Part shown: piece after piece, positions 41,617-51,183 of the stretch
How the letters are laid out: every line of letters begins with the position of its first letter
Numbering within the stretch: position 1 is the stretch's first letter
Source of the DNA: CAIQNR01 sp031972475
GTDB taxonomy: Bacteria > Babelota > Babeliae > Babelales > CAIQNR01
NCBI GenBank assembly: GCA_031972475.1
Contig: DALYEP010000001.1
Location: 310,001 to 374,000, forward strand
Direction: 5' to 3'
DNA: 64,000 nt
Translations under genes and position numbers: made by a program
The notes under the pieces: generated by a model
What the model was told of the DNA's origin: nothing
The model's database searches: none
What the model saw: the letters and a program-made list of their open reading frames with translations, nothing else

Positions 41617-43466
41617 TAATCTTCCTTTGATTCAGGTTTATTATAAGGAACATAAACAGCTCTAGGTCTATGATAAATATTTATTTTCAACATAAGAAGC
41701 GAAAGAGCCGCAGGAGTCATTCCAGGAATAAGACCAGCCTGTGCAAGAGTAGCAGGTTTTATTTTTGTTAATTTTTGCTGCAACTCTGTTGACAAACCCT
41801 CCATTCCCATAAACTCAAAATCTTCCGGGAATTTCATAGTTTGATGCTTTTTTAGCCTTTCTACTTCTAACTCTTCTCGTTCTATATAAGGAGCATACTT
41901 TATTTCTGCTTGAACAGTTTGAGCAGGCCGTTCACCCAATATTTTACCAGTTGTTTCTGTAACTGCTTTACACGCTCCAGCATTATCGCCAAAAAGACGT
42001 AATAAATCAGTATTATTATTTCCAGCACGAAGCTCTTTAATTGTGCTTATAATTATATCTTTTTCTTGTTTAAAATCTTTATACATTGCTTCATCAATAA
42101 GACCTATTTGATAAGCTTTTTCTGTAAGTCTTAAAAATGAATTATCTTGCCTAAGCAATAATCTATGCTCTGCACGAGAGGTGAACATTCTATAAGGCTC
42201 ATCTATGCTTAATGTTGTTAAATCATCAATCATGATACCTATATAACTTTCACTTCTATTTAATATAAAGGAAGGTTTATTTTCTGATTTTAAAGAAGCA
42301 TTAATACCAGCAATAATACCTTGCCCTGCTGCCTCTTCATATCCAGTTGTACCATTAATCTGCCCTGCCAAAAAAAGACCTTCTATTTTTTTAGTTTCTA
42401 ATGTTGCCTTTAACTGATTGGGAAGAACCATGTCATATTCAATAGCATATCCAGGACGAACAATAACAGCATTCTCAAAGCCCTTAATTGCATTAATATA
42501 TTGCTTTTGAATTTCTAGAGGAAGTGATGTCGAAAGACCATTAGGATAAATCCATTCAGTAGAAAGACTCTCTGGTTCTACAAAAATTTGGTGTGCTGTT
42601 TTATGAGGAAATCGAGTTATTTTATCTTCTATAGAAGGACAATAACGAGGGCCTGTTCCTGTAATTTCTTTACGCAAAATAGGCGAAAGATGAGCATTAT
42701 CTTTTATAATTTGATGAACTTTTTCATTAGTATGCGTTATATAACAATCTCTTTTTGTGGTAGTAGTATGAGGATAAAATTCAAAAAGATAATCTAAATT
42801 GTCAGATTGCTGCTTTTCAAGTCGAATAAAATCAATACTTGATGCAAGTAATCTAGGAGGAGTCCCTGTTTTAAGCCTTCCAAGAGTCAACCCTAATCTT
42901 CTTAAAGAATAAGATAAATTTACCGCAGGCTCTTCATCCTCTCTTCCCGAAGCATAATTATGCAATCCAACATGCACTAATCCATTTAAAAAAGTACCGG
43001 TGGTAAGAACAACAGAAGAAGCTGAAATATTAGTACCATCTGCTAATTGAACACCAATAACTTGAGATTTTTCATTAACAATAACATCTTCTACCATCGC
43101 TTCTAAAATAGTAAGATTTTCAAGGGAAAAAAGCTCTTCTTGAGCTGCTTTGCTATAAGCATTTTTGTCAATCTGTAAGCGAAGACCGTGTACTGCAGGA
43201 CCCTTACTAGTATTAAGCATACGAACCTGCAAATATGTTTTTGTACAAAGTTTTGGCATAAGACCACCAAGTGCACTTATTTCAAAAACAATATGTCCTT
43301 TGCCAATACCTCCTACAGCAGGATTACAAGGCATATAGCCAATTTTATCTTTTTTAAGGGTAATAAGAACTGTTTTAGATCCACGACGTGCAGCTGCATA
43401 CGCAGCTTCTACTCCCGCATGGCCAGCACCAACTACAATAACATCATATGAATATTTCGTACTCAT
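41616..43466 (-). CDS. mnmG: tRNA uridine-5-carboxymethylaminomethyl modification enzyme MnmG
   Basis: An FAD enzyme that, with MnmE, builds cmnm5U at the wobble position. The FAD fold is VVGAGHAGVEAAYAAARRG. CNPAVGGIGKGH, LKTGTPPRL and GQINGTTGYEEAAGQGIIAG are family blocks. The C-terminal GidA-associated domain (EFMGMEGLSTELQQKL) binds tRNA and MnmE. Length is 616 aa. It is the first gene of a five-gene operon with a promoter just upstream. It modifies the same base as MnmA, also in this window. Confidence 0.96.
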   Translation of the reverse strand: MSTKYSYDVIVVGAGHAGVEAAYAAARRGSKTVLITLKKDKIGYMPCNPAVGGIGKGHIVFEISALGGLMPKLCTKTYLQVRMLNTSKGPAVHGLRLQIDKNAYSKAAQEELFSLENLTILEAMVEDVIVNEKSQVIGVQLADGTNISASSVVLTTGTFLNGLVHVGLHNYASGREDEEPAVNLSYSLRRLGLTLGRLKTGTPPRLLASSIDFIRLEKQQSDNLDYLFEFYPHTTTTKRDCYITHTNEKVHQIIKDNAHLSPILRKEITGTGPRYCPSIEDKITRFPHKTAHQIFVEPESLSTEWIYPNGLSTSLPLEIQKQYINAIKGFENAVIVRPGYAIEYDMVLPNQLKATLETKKIEGLFLAGQINGTTGYEEAAGQGIIAGINASLKSENKPSFILNRSESYIGIMIDDLTTLSIDEPYRMFTSRAEHRLLLRQDNSFLRLTEKAYQIGLIDEAMYKDFKQEKDIIISTIKELRAGNNNTDLLRLFGDNAGACKAVTETTGKILGERPAQTVQAEIKYAPYIEREELEVERLKKHQTMKFPEDFEFMGMEGLSTELQQKLTKIKPATLAQAGLIPGMTPAALSLLMLKINIYHRPRAVYVPYNKPESKED

Positions 43467-43531
43467 TTACGCCATAACCTTTATATAAACACTTAAACAG
43501 AAGACGCTCCACCTACAAAATTAATAATCAA

Positions 43532-43559
43532 AGTATAGCGAAATAGCCAGAATCAGCAA
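43532..43559 (-). promoter_or_regulatory. promoter of the mnmG operon
   Basis: On the minus strand TTGCTG and TATACT are separated by 16 bases, about 70 bases before the mnmG start. Confidence 0.5.
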
Positions 43560-43567
43560 TGAATCAA

Positions 43568-43620
43568 AAAAATGTGTCTTATGCACTATTACATTAGTAA
43601 AAAGCATAAGACACATTTTT
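43568..43620 (-). terminator. Rho-independent terminator
   Basis: Perfect 17-bp arms AAAAATGTGTCTTATGC / GCATAAGACACATTTTT with a 19-base loop. It lies after the small secreted gene and ahead of the mnmG promoter. It ends in T on both strands. Confidence 0.85.
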
Positions 43621-43655
43621 AAAAATATTTAGATCTTATCTATGATTACAGTTAA

Positions 43656-44153
43656 TTAATTTTTAACGATAGTCCAAACATTATCTTTATTTTTAATCTT
43701 AAAAAGCAAGGACATCACAAACTGCTTTGCTTTTTGATTTTTTAAAGATTTAAATTGAGAAATAACCATAGCATTTGTCATAACGCCTGCTTTTTTAAAA
43801 TCAGAAACAGCCTCGACAAGCTCTGGAAAATTTTTAGCAGCTACAGAAAATTGATTAAATGTAGATATCTGACCATCATTAATCATACCAGCAAGATCAT
43901 CCAACGTATTTGCAGATACAATTAAAGAATCATCTAATATGTCTATCTTAACACACTCGACCATCACTTTATCAATTTCAACAGCACCCTCTGAAACAAT
44001 AACGTCTTCTGAAAGGATAACTGTATCAACTACTACTTCATTTTGAGAAACTACTTCACACTCAGAGGCCTCTAATTTAGCTTGAACGTTTGCTCCAAAT
44101 ACTACCATAATTAAAAAGATCACTTTTTTAGATTTCTTAAGATTAAATTTCAT
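43656..44153 (-). CDS. secreted hypothetical protein
   Basis: A 165-residue protein. A basic N-terminus (MKFNLKKSKK) precedes a hydrophobic segment and a cleavage site at VQA (residue 25). The mature N-terminal part is V/E/D-rich with regular valine spacing, like beta strands; the C-terminal ~70 residues are helical (FPELVEAVSDFKKAGVM). The family is not recognised. It has its own leader with AAAGGAT and a strong terminator, so it is a monocistronic unit. Confidence 0.58.
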   Translation of the reverse strand: MKFNLKKSKKVIFLIMVVFGANVQAKLEASECEVVSQNEVVVDTVILSEDVIVSEGAVEIDKVMVECVKIDILDDSLIVSANTLDDLAGMINDGQISTFNQFSVAAKNFPELVEAVSDFKKAGVMTNAMVISQFKSLKNQKAKQFVMSLLFKIKNKDNVWTIVKN

Positions 44154-44298
44154 AATAAATCCTTTACATATAATCTTAGTTATCAGCTACTTTAAGTAGT
44201 CCTTACACATAATAAGAGTATACCAAAGATTAACAAAACGTCAATTCAGTCAAAAAATAAGCTCAAAAAAAATTGCTTTCTCAAAAATTAAGCCCTGG

Positions 44299-44973
44299 TC
44301 ATCTTGAGAGAAAAACATTATTTTTTTTACATATATAAGCTAAAGGACATTTTGAACAATGGGGCGATCTAGGCGTACATAGATTCTGCCCCCACATAAC
44401 AAATAACCTATTAATTTCCGCCCAGTATTCTTTTGGAATAATCCTAATAAGCTCTTTTTCTGTTTCCTCAGCTGACTTTGTATGCACTAATCCTAGCCTG
44501 TTGGCAATTCTATGAACATGAATATCAACACATAAAGCAGGAATTTTAAAACCTAAGCTAAGAACAAGATTTGCTGTTTTAATACCAACACCAGGTAAAT
44601 TCAACAACTCTTGTTTAGAACTTGGAACACTACCTTGATAATTTTCTATTAAGATTTTATTAATTTTTTGTATTTGCTGAGCTTTGCGATGGTAAAATCC
44701 AACAGGATAGATCAACTGTTTTAAATCATCTAAAGGTATTTTTAACATTCCTTGAGGATCTTTAACCCTTCTAAAAAGGCTCATACTAGCATCTAAAGTA
44801 ACCTTATCCCTAGTCCTTAAGCTTAAAATACAACTTATAAGAATAATATAAGGATCTCTACCAAAACGCTCGATTAAAAGAAAAGAAACAGGCTCAATAT
44901 TATCAGAAATAGATGACTTTATTTTCTCTAAAATAGCATCAAATAAAATCGGTGATTGTACAAAAACTTTCAT
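44299..44973 (-). CDS. nth: endonuclease III
   Basis: A DNA glycosylase/AP lyase removing oxidised pyrimidines. The helix-hairpin-helix LPGVGIKTANLVLS includes the catalytic Lys, and VDIHVHRIANRLGL holds the catalytic Asp. The C-terminal [4Fe-4S] cluster follows the C-x6-C-x2-C-x5-C spacing in LCTPRSPHCSKCPLAYIC. Length is 224 aa. It stands alone on the minus strand, with no operon partner. Confidence 0.94.
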   Translation of the reverse strand: MKVFVQSPILFDAILEKIKSSISDNIEPVSFLLIERFGRDPYIILISCILSLRTRDKVTLDASMSLFRRVKDPQGMLKIPLDDLKQLIYPVGFYHRKAQQIQKINKILIENYQGSVPSSKQELLNLPGVGIKTANLVLSLGFKIPALCVDIHVHRIANRLGLVHTKSAEETEKELIRIIPKEYWAEINRLFVMWGQNLCTPRSPHCSKCPLAYICKKNNVFLSR

Positions 44974-45030
44974 TATATTATGCTAAATACATTTAATCAG
45001 TATAATATAAACATTAAAAAAATCATTTTA

Positions 45031-45114
45031 TCAAAAAGGGGGTGTTGGAGGAGTAAGTGAATAAATTACTGTAATAATCAGAAAGAAAAAAAATATTGAA
45101 ACACTCTTTTTCAT
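45031..45114 (-). CDS. candidate 27-residue hydrophobic peptide
   Basis: ATG to TGA encodes MKKSVSIFFFFLIITVIYSL plus TPPTPPF. AAGAGGG lies just before the ATG. A basic start, a strong hydrophobic core and a proline-rich end suggest a membrane microprotein. It sits between nth and the divergent regulator gene. Coding status is not proven. Confidence 0.4.
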   Translation of the reverse strand: MKKSVSIFFFFLIITVIYSLTPPTPPF

Positions 45115-45149
45115 AAACCCTCTTAACTTTGCTGTTTTTGAAAATATTA

Positions 45150-45178
45150 TTACAATAATGTAAGTATATTCGTATAAA
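45150..45178 (+). promoter_or_regulatory. sigma-70 promoter of the regulator gene
   Basis: TTACAA and TATAAA separated by 17 bases. The predicted start lies about 35 bases ahead of the ATG. The coding leader lacks a Shine-Dalgarno. Confidence 0.5.
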
Positions 45179-45218
45179 AGTCAATCAGATAGAACATTTA
45201 AAACTAATAAAAAATTTC

Positions 45219-47969
45219 ATGATATATAATTTTTTAACAATATTAACAACTTTTTTACATAATCATTATGTAATGCTATCAATTGAGGCATCCTTAATTA
45301 TATTTAAAATAGGATTATTTTTTTTATTCATAAAAAAAATCTCTCAACTCTCTAAAAATAAAATTCCTGCTATAACTTTGCTCATTATTATTATTACTTC
45401 TCTAATAGAAAATTTTAGTTGGTTTTCATTCATATGTTATAAAATTTTCAAGATACCAAGTCAAAATATTACGATGGGTATTATTTGTACTAGCTATGTA
45501 ACTTATCTGATTATGTATTATAGCTTAATACTTTTTATACAATCTTTTAGAATAAGCAAAAAAACAAATCTGAAAAAGAATCTCAATATATTATTATTAA
45601 TAATAAGCACTTTTTTTCTAATACCATTATTGATTTCTATTATATATTTCTTTTTTCAAGAAAATGGATTTATTCAACTAGCAGATTATCTTATAAAATA
45701 TAATATTTTTATACTTATTGTACGTTATAACATTTTAATATTAACACCATACGCTATAATTGAAGGTATAACGATTATACACTCAGAACCTTTACCAAAA
45801 ATATTATCTGAACAAGTAAAAACATGCATTGTTTATTTTTTGATTCCATTATTTATTGCAAATGTATGGCAAGTTTTTCCTTTTATAAACACATCTTCAT
45901 TTCATACAGAAGGATTAATTTTTTCAGAAATATTTTTGCTTCTTGCTCTTTTTTATTTTGTTAAAACAATTATTGGACTTAGATTTTTAAATTTACACAG
46001 TCATGTGTATGAAACAAAAGGATTTAATTTTCTTTATGATTTTAAAATAGTTTTAGAAGAACTTGGCCAAATAACAAATATTACAGAAATAAAAATTCTT
46101 TCTCAGCAATTCTTTAATAAAGCTTTTAATATTGATCCACAAAAAATAAATTTAAAAATAATAACTAATAATCATTTAATGGATAAAGACTATTTCTCTA
46201 AACAACACAATCTATTACAAACAACTATTGAAAATTTTATAACTCAAGAAAATTTTGAAAAATTAACAAATCAATCAAATGCAACAGAAAGCCTCATTCA
46301 AATACTTATTTATGATGAAATTGCATACACTCATTTTCATGAACCAAGTAATTTCACAGAGCGTTTATTAACATTTTTAAATGATATTAATGCTGATGTA
46401 TTTTTGCCAATGTACGATCAAGATAAAATTATTGGTTATATTATTATCAATAAAAATTCTGGTCGTAAAAAATTTTACACAAATATTGAACGCGATGAAA
46501 TGATAATTTTTACAACTTATGCAGCTAAAATTGTAAACTTACTACAAAATAGAAATTTAAATGAGCTCCTTAAAGAACGAAAAGAAATAACAGAAGAACT
46601 TTATACAAAACACCAAGAAATATCTCGATACAAAGAAAGCCTTCAATCTTTTATAAAAATTAACAAAGGAAATTCTATCGGAATTATTCTTTATAAAAAC
46701 AAAATATTTTCATTTGCCAATGAAGACGCAAATAAAATATTAGGAATTAATCCAAACAAGGAAAAAGGCGATCCAACAACAAAATCACTGCTTCAAATGG
46801 CTGATAAAATAGAAAAATATAAAGCCCCTCAATTACAATTCGGGAAAAATATTTATAATAAAAGATTTGTAATATCTGGAATTCCTCATCCAGAAAATTC
46901 AAGTGTTATATTTACTGTATACTATCCAGAACTTTCTGACATTATAGAGGAACTTATAGATCATGTTAAAAATCCTAGCAACTGGGACTATTTATTATAC
47001 CTAGAAACAACAGAATCAGGTAAACTTATCAATAATTTAATTCCTGGTAATGGAGAAGTTTTACTTAACTTTAAAATAGAACTTCTTAAAGTAGCGCTTA
47101 CAAAAAAAGCACTACTTCTTAATATCCCTGAAAACGATATTATATCTATGGTTGAGCTTATTCATCATATTTCACTTAAAGAAAATTTACATGTTCTCAA
47201 TTTACAAGCACCAGTTACATCACAAGAAATAGGAATTTCCTTATTTGGAATAAATCAACTTTTTGCAATAAGTTCTTTAAAAGATTCTTTTAAGGAACCT
47301 CTTCTTGAAAAGTTAAATAAAAAAGGAACTCTTTTCATAAAAAACATTCATTTTTTAGATTTGGAATCTCAAAACAATCTTGCAACATTTATACGTTATG
47401 GATTTTATACTATTCTTAAAACCGAGCGTAAAATGTTTAGTGAAGTAAGAATTATATGCTCTACAAATCAAAACTTAGAGCATCTTACAAAAGAAGGACT
47501 CTTTTCTGAAATCTTATTAAAAGAGTTAAGAAATACATCACTAACTCTTCCAACTTTATTAACATTACCTGTTAATGAAATTAATACACTTATAGAAAAC
47601 TTCACAGAACAATCACTTAATACAGAAAATCCAACTAATAAATTACTAACACTTTCAGAAAAAGATCGTGAAACTTTAATTGCACAGCGCCCTGCAAGTT
47701 TATACGACATAAAAGAAAGTATTAAAAATTTGTTACTTGCAAAATCAAAAAAAATGGATGTTTACGAAGAAACAACTTTTGATGCAGCATATAACATTTC
47801 TGATCCTAAACTTGCAGAGGCTGCACGACTAGGAAAACACGCATTAAAAGATCCAATGATTATGGCGATGCTGTGGAATAAATTTAAAAATCAAAATAAA
47901 ATCGCTCTCTTTCTTGGAGTTAATAGGTCTTCTATTCATAGAAGATGTAAAGACTATGGAATTTTATAA
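45219..47969 (+). CDS. membrane-anchored GAF/PAS NtrC-like regulator with inactive AAA+ centre
   Basis: A 916-residue protein. Residues 1-~255 form about eight transmembrane segments. A GAF-like domain (~275-440), a helical linker and a PAS-like domain (~480-570, NSIGIILYKNKIFSFANEDANKIL) follow. Residues ~590-840 align with the sigma-54 activator AAA+ core: GTLFIKNIHFLDLESQNNL is the Walker B region (usual GTLFLDE) with the acidic pair changed to K-N, EVRIICSTNQNLEHLTKEGLFSEILL matches the ATN sensor region, but Walker A and GAFTGA are not found. The C-terminus is a Fis-type helix-turn-helix (NQNKIALFLGVNRSSIHRRCKDYGIL). It probably binds DNA from the membrane without ATP-driven sigma-54 activation. 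Confidence 0.75.
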   Translation: MIYNFLTILTTFLHNHYVMLSIEASLIIFKIGLFFLFIKKISQLSKNKIPAITLLIIIITSLIENFSWFSFICYKIFKIPSQNITMGIICTSYVTYLIMYYSLILFIQSFRISKKTNLKKNLNILLLIISTFFLIPLLISIIYFFFQENGFIQLADYLIKYNIFILIVRYNILILTPYAIIEGITIIHSEPLPKILSEQVKTCIVYFLIPLFIANVWQVFPFINTSSFHTEGLIFSEIFLLLALFYFVKTIIGLRFLNLHSHVYETKGFNFLYDFKIVLEELGQITNITEIKILSQQFFNKAFNIDPQKINLKIITNNHLMDKDYFSKQHNLLQTTIENFITQENFEKLTNQSNATESLIQILIYDEIAYTHFHEPSNFTERLLTFLNDINADVFLPMYDQDKIIGYIIINKNSGRKKFYTNIERDEMIIFTTYAAKIVNLLQNRNLNELLKERKEITEELYTKHQEISRYKESLQSFIKINKGNSIGIILYKNKIFSFANEDANKILGINPNKEKGDPTTKSLLQMADKIEKYKAPQLQFGKNIYNKRFVISGIPHPENSSVIFTVYYPELSDIIEELIDHVKNPSNWDYLLYLETTESGKLINNLIPGNGEVLLNFKIELLKVALTKKALLLNIPENDIISMVELIHHISLKENLHVLNLQAPVTSQEIGISLFGINQLFAISSLKDSFKEPLLEKLNKKGTLFIKNIHFLDLESQNNLATFIRYGFYTILKTERKMFSEVRIICSTNQNLEHLTKEGLFSEILLKELRNTSLTLPTLLTLPVNEINTLIENFTEQSLNTENPTNKLLTLSEKDRETLIAQRPASLYDIKESIKNLLLAKSKKMDVYEETTFDAAYNISDPKLAEAARLGKHALKDPMIMAMLWNKFKNQNKIALFLGVNRSSIHRRCKDYGIL

Positions 47970-48040
47970 AATTTGCAGCTAACAAGAACCTGTTATACGC
48001 TTATATCCTTTTAAATATTTTATGTATGAGATAAAAGCAT

Positions 48041-48964
48041 ATGACAATTATTGAATTTCAAAAGTATTCAGATGATTTTTTAACCTATATAGAGATAGAA
48101 AAAAATCTTAGTAAAAACACCTGCAGATCATATAATAGCGATTTTAAATCATTTATAACATTTTGGAACACCATTAATTGTACCGAAAAAAAAGATTTTA
48201 CTTTCACTCAAATAATTGAACGTTATTTTATTCAATTATTTAATAAAAAAATTGATAAAAATTCTGTTGCAAGAAAAATTTCCTGCTTTACTTCTTTAAA
48301 GCGTTTTTTAAAATCGATTGAAGTTAATTTACCATTTAATATACAACGACCAAGAACAGATAAAAAACTTCCTACTTATTTAAGTGTAGATGAAATCTTT
48401 TTTTTACTTGATGAAGTAAAAAACGAAGATCTCCCTACTCAAAGACCTTTTAGAGATAAAGCTATTTTTGAAGTTCTTTATGCAACAGGAATTAGATGTT
48501 CAGAACTTTGTAATATTAGTATTGGAAATATCGATTTTACCAATAAAATAATTCGTATTATGGGAAAAGGAAGAAAAGAAAGAATTGCTCTTTTTGGATC
48601 AAAAGCACATTCAAAAATAATTGAATATCTCAAATACGAACGCCCTAAAGCACATTCCTCTTCAGAAAAATTATTTGTAAATTGCAGAAACGAACCTCTT
48701 GATCCTCGTTCTATACAACGTATTATTGGAATGTTTGGAACTTTTTTACCAATAAAAAAAATACTTACTCCACACAAAATTCGTCATTCATTTGCTACAC
48801 ATTTGCTAAATGCAGGGGTTGATTTACGATCAGTACAAGAGCTTTTAGGTCATCAAAGTTTATCAAGCACTGAGAAATACACTCATATTTCTTCAGAACA
48901 ATTAACTACTATGTGTGATACTATCCACCCACTAAAAAATATGATCAAAAGAAAGCAATCATAA
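48041..48964 (+). CDS. tyrosine recombinase XerC/XerD
   Basis: A 307-residue site-specific recombinase. The N-terminal SAM-like core-binding domain has LSKNTCRSYNSDFKSFITF. All catalytic residues are present: R152 (ATGIRCSEL), K176 (GKGRKER), H245 and R248 (TPHKIRHSFATHLL), H271 (LLGHQSLSSTEKYTHI) and nucleophile Y280. Size and absence of phage genes nearby point to chromosome dimer resolution rather than a mobile element. C versus D type is not decided. Its stop shares a base with the PBP2 start. Confidence 0.93.
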   Translation: MTIIEFQKYSDDFLTYIEIEKNLSKNTCRSYNSDFKSFITFWNTINCTEKKDFTFTQIIERYFIQLFNKKIDKNSVARKISCFTSLKRFLKSIEVNLPFNIQRPRTDKKLPTYLSVDEIFFLLDEVKNEDLPTQRPFRDKAIFEVLYATGIRCSELCNISIGNIDFTNKIIRIMGKGRKERIALFGSKAHSKIIEYLKYERPKAHSSSEKLFVNCRNEPLDPRSIQRIIGMFGTFLPIKKILTPHKIRHSFATHLLNAGVDLRSVQELLGHQSLSSTEKYTHISSEQLTTMCDTIHPLKNMIKRKQS

Positions 48965-50757
48965 TGTCGAAAGTCTCTAGCGTTTTTATATCAAAAAAAA
49001 ATTGGCTTCTTCAATTAAGTACTTTAAGTTTGATAATTGTCTCTATGCGCCTTTTTTATTTACAAATTTATCTTGGAGAATCATTCACACTTCAAAGTAA
49101 TAAAAATTATACACGATATGAAACCCTTCTTTCACCTCGAGGAAATATCCTTGATACGCATGGATCTATTATTGCAACAAATCGACCTGTTACTTCTATT
49201 TATTGGAAAGGATCAGGTAATAAAAAATTAACCACACAACAAGAAGAAACTTTTTTAATTATCAATAATCTATTAGATCAAAGCCTTATTGATAAAAAAC
49301 AAGATATTCAAAGAGCAGAACGACATTCTAAAAAATATACCCTCATTCCTGATGCATCATTTGAACAACTCAGTAAAATTGCAGAAATATTTTCTAATAA
49401 TCCTAATATCTCGATTGAAACAACCTTTAAAAGATATTATCCGCATACGACACTAGCATGCCACTTACTAGGGTATCTTGGTCATCTTGATAATGAGTCA
49501 GATAATTCAAGTTATATTGGCGGCAAAATGGGTATTGAAAAAATATATGAAAAAGAATTACGTGGAAAAACTGGCTCGCTAATGAGAATAGTTAATTCTA
49601 TGGGTAGTCATATAGCAGAAAAAGAAATGGAAAAAAATCATCCAGGATATGACATTATTACAACACTAGATCTTGAGTTACAAAAAATTGCTGAAGAAGT
49701 TTTTCCTTTTGATAAACCTGGAATTTTTATATTAATGGATCCATTTACAGGAAGTTTAAGAGCTGTACTTTCTCGTCCAAGTTTTGATCCAAATATGTTT
49801 CTATCAGCTATAAACAAAAATGATTGGAACACTCTTCAAGAGCAAAAATCTTTCTTAAATAGAATATGTAAAGCAGTCTATCCACCCGGTTCTATTTTTA
49901 AACTTGTAACTTTTTCTGCTGCTCTTGAAACAGGAATAGTAAATCAACATTCAACATGGTACTGTGGAGGATATAGTGTTCTAAATGAAAGGCATTATCA
50001 CTGCGCTCGCAAACAAGGGCATGGTGAATTAACACTAAAACAAGCATTTGCTCATTCATGTAATATTCCTCCTTTTGATATGGCACGCCATCTTGATATT
50101 GATACAATTGCACGATACGCACATATATTTGGACTTGGTGAAAAAACTAATACAGCTCTTCAAGAAGATACGGGTCTTATACCAACAAAAGAATGGAAAA
50201 AAAGAGTAAAAGGGGAACGGTGGTGGCTTGGAGAAACCTTTTCTGCATCAATTGGACAAAGCTTTCTTTTAGTAACTCCATTACAAATGGCTCGAATGGT
50301 AGCCGCAGTAGAAACAGGTTATTTAACCTCTATGCGAATTACAGAAGACATGCCAGTTATAAAAGAACCGCTTGCTATACGACCAGAGACAAGAAAATTT
50401 CTACAACAAGCAATGTATGCCGTAACTACTAAAGGAACTGCCCGAAGACTTTCATATATGCATGATTTTATTATTCGTTCAAAAACAAGCACTGCTCAAA
50501 TGAGCGGACTTCATAAGAAAAAAATAAGTGATGACTTTTTAGAACATGGTTGGCTTGCTGCAAATTTTAGTTACAAAGGGCAACCTGCAATGACGCTTGT
50601 TATTTTAACAGAAAAAACAGGTGGCACCGAACTTCCTATAACAATTGCAAAAGAATTTTTACAAAAATATAGAAATGTTATGAAAAACAGAAACATAGAT
50701 TATCAATCAGAACATCAATCAATTCAATCAATTGATGAAGAGGGATACAATATATAA
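48964..50757 (+). CDS. mrdA: penicillin-binding protein 2-like transpeptidase
   Basis: A 597-residue inner-membrane class B PBP of the elongasome. One N-terminal anchor (LLQLSTLSLIIVSMRLFYL) is followed by the dimerisation domain with SPRGNILDTHGSIIATN. Transpeptidase motifs: S310-x-x-K313 in YPPGSIFKL, SCN in AHSCNIPPF, and K507-T-S in RSKTSTAQ. The last is normally KTG, and Gly to Ser is unusual. GWLAANF and the closing AMTLVILTEK match PBP2 better than FtsI. It is coupled to the recombinase by TAATG. Confidence 0.9.
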   Translation: MSKVSSVFISKKNWLLQLSTLSLIIVSMRLFYLQIYLGESFTLQSNKNYTRYETLLSPRGNILDTHGSIIATNRPVTSIYWKGSGNKKLTTQQEETFLIINNLLDQSLIDKKQDIQRAERHSKKYTLIPDASFEQLSKIAEIFSNNPNISIETTFKRYYPHTTLACHLLGYLGHLDNESDNSSYIGGKMGIEKIYEKELRGKTGSLMRIVNSMGSHIAEKEMEKNHPGYDIITTLDLELQKIAEEVFPFDKPGIFILMDPFTGSLRAVLSRPSFDPNMFLSAINKNDWNTLQEQKSFLNRICKAVYPPGSIFKLVTFSAALETGIVNQHSTWYCGGYSVLNERHYHCARKQGHGELTLKQAFAHSCNIPPFDMARHLDIDTIARYAHIFGLGEKTNTALQEDTGLIPTKEWKKRVKGERWWLGETFSASIGQSFLLVTPLQMARMVAAVETGYLTSMRITEDMPVIKEPLAIRPETRKFLQQAMYAVTTKGTARRLSYMHDFIIRSKTSTAQMSGLHKKKISDDFLEHGWLAANFSYKGQPAMTLVILTEKTGGTELPITIAKEFLQKYRNVMKNRNIDYQSEHQSIQSIDEEGYNI

Positions 50758-50794
50758 ATTAGATCAATTATAATTTTATTAATGAAAGGATTTT

Positions 50795-51100
50795 ATGAAA
50801 AAATTATATTTCTCTTTAATGACAATTATCTTTATGAGTTATTCTTTACCAATCAATTCTAGCGCTGCTTTAAGAACAATAATAAATTCTTCTCGGTATC
50901 GTTCTCCTATAATACGCACTCAAAGAAATATTAACAACGAACAAAAAGACATGACTTTTTTTGATTGGTATATTATCGTATATGCAGGGTATACAGGCTT
51001 AATTTTAATGTCTACCAACAACGAGGTAACAAACGCTAACAAATCTTTAAAAAAAATCGATTCAAAGATAGAAACTTTAATGAAAGAAATTAAAAAATAA
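50795..51100 (+). CDS. small secreted or membrane hypothetical protein
   Basis: A 101-residue protein with a signal peptide (MKKLYFSLMTIIFMSYSLPINSSA). It has a middle hydrophobic stretch (FFDWYIIVYAGYTGLILM) and a helical K/E-rich tail (NKSLKKIDSKIETLMKEIKK). AAAGGA precedes the ATG. It follows PBP2 by 37 bases and may share its transcript. No family recognised. Confidence 0.5.
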   Translation: MKKLYFSLMTIIFMSYSLPINSSAALRTIINSSRYRSPIIRTQRNINNEQKDMTFFDWYIIVYAGYTGLILMSTNNEVTNANKSLKKIDSKIETLMKEIKK

Positions 51101-51133
51101 TCTTCTTAAAATAAGATATAAATATAATAAAAA

Positions 51134-51154
51134 AAGGCACTTTAAAAGTGCCTT
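51134..51154. terminator. bidirectional terminator
   Basis: 8-bp arms AAGGCACT / AGTGCCTT with a 5-base loop. On the minus strand a run of seven T follows, closing rpsT; on the plus strand AATTTTT follows, closing the small secreted gene. Confidence 0.85.
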
Positions 51155-51183
51155 AATTTTTAGCAAATAACATGATGTGCTTA

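Noticed and set aside
48041..48964. Xer-like gene as an integrase of a mobile element
   Set aside because: No attachment repeats, phage genes or tRNA junction next to it; it is coupled to PBP2 as a housekeeping gene.
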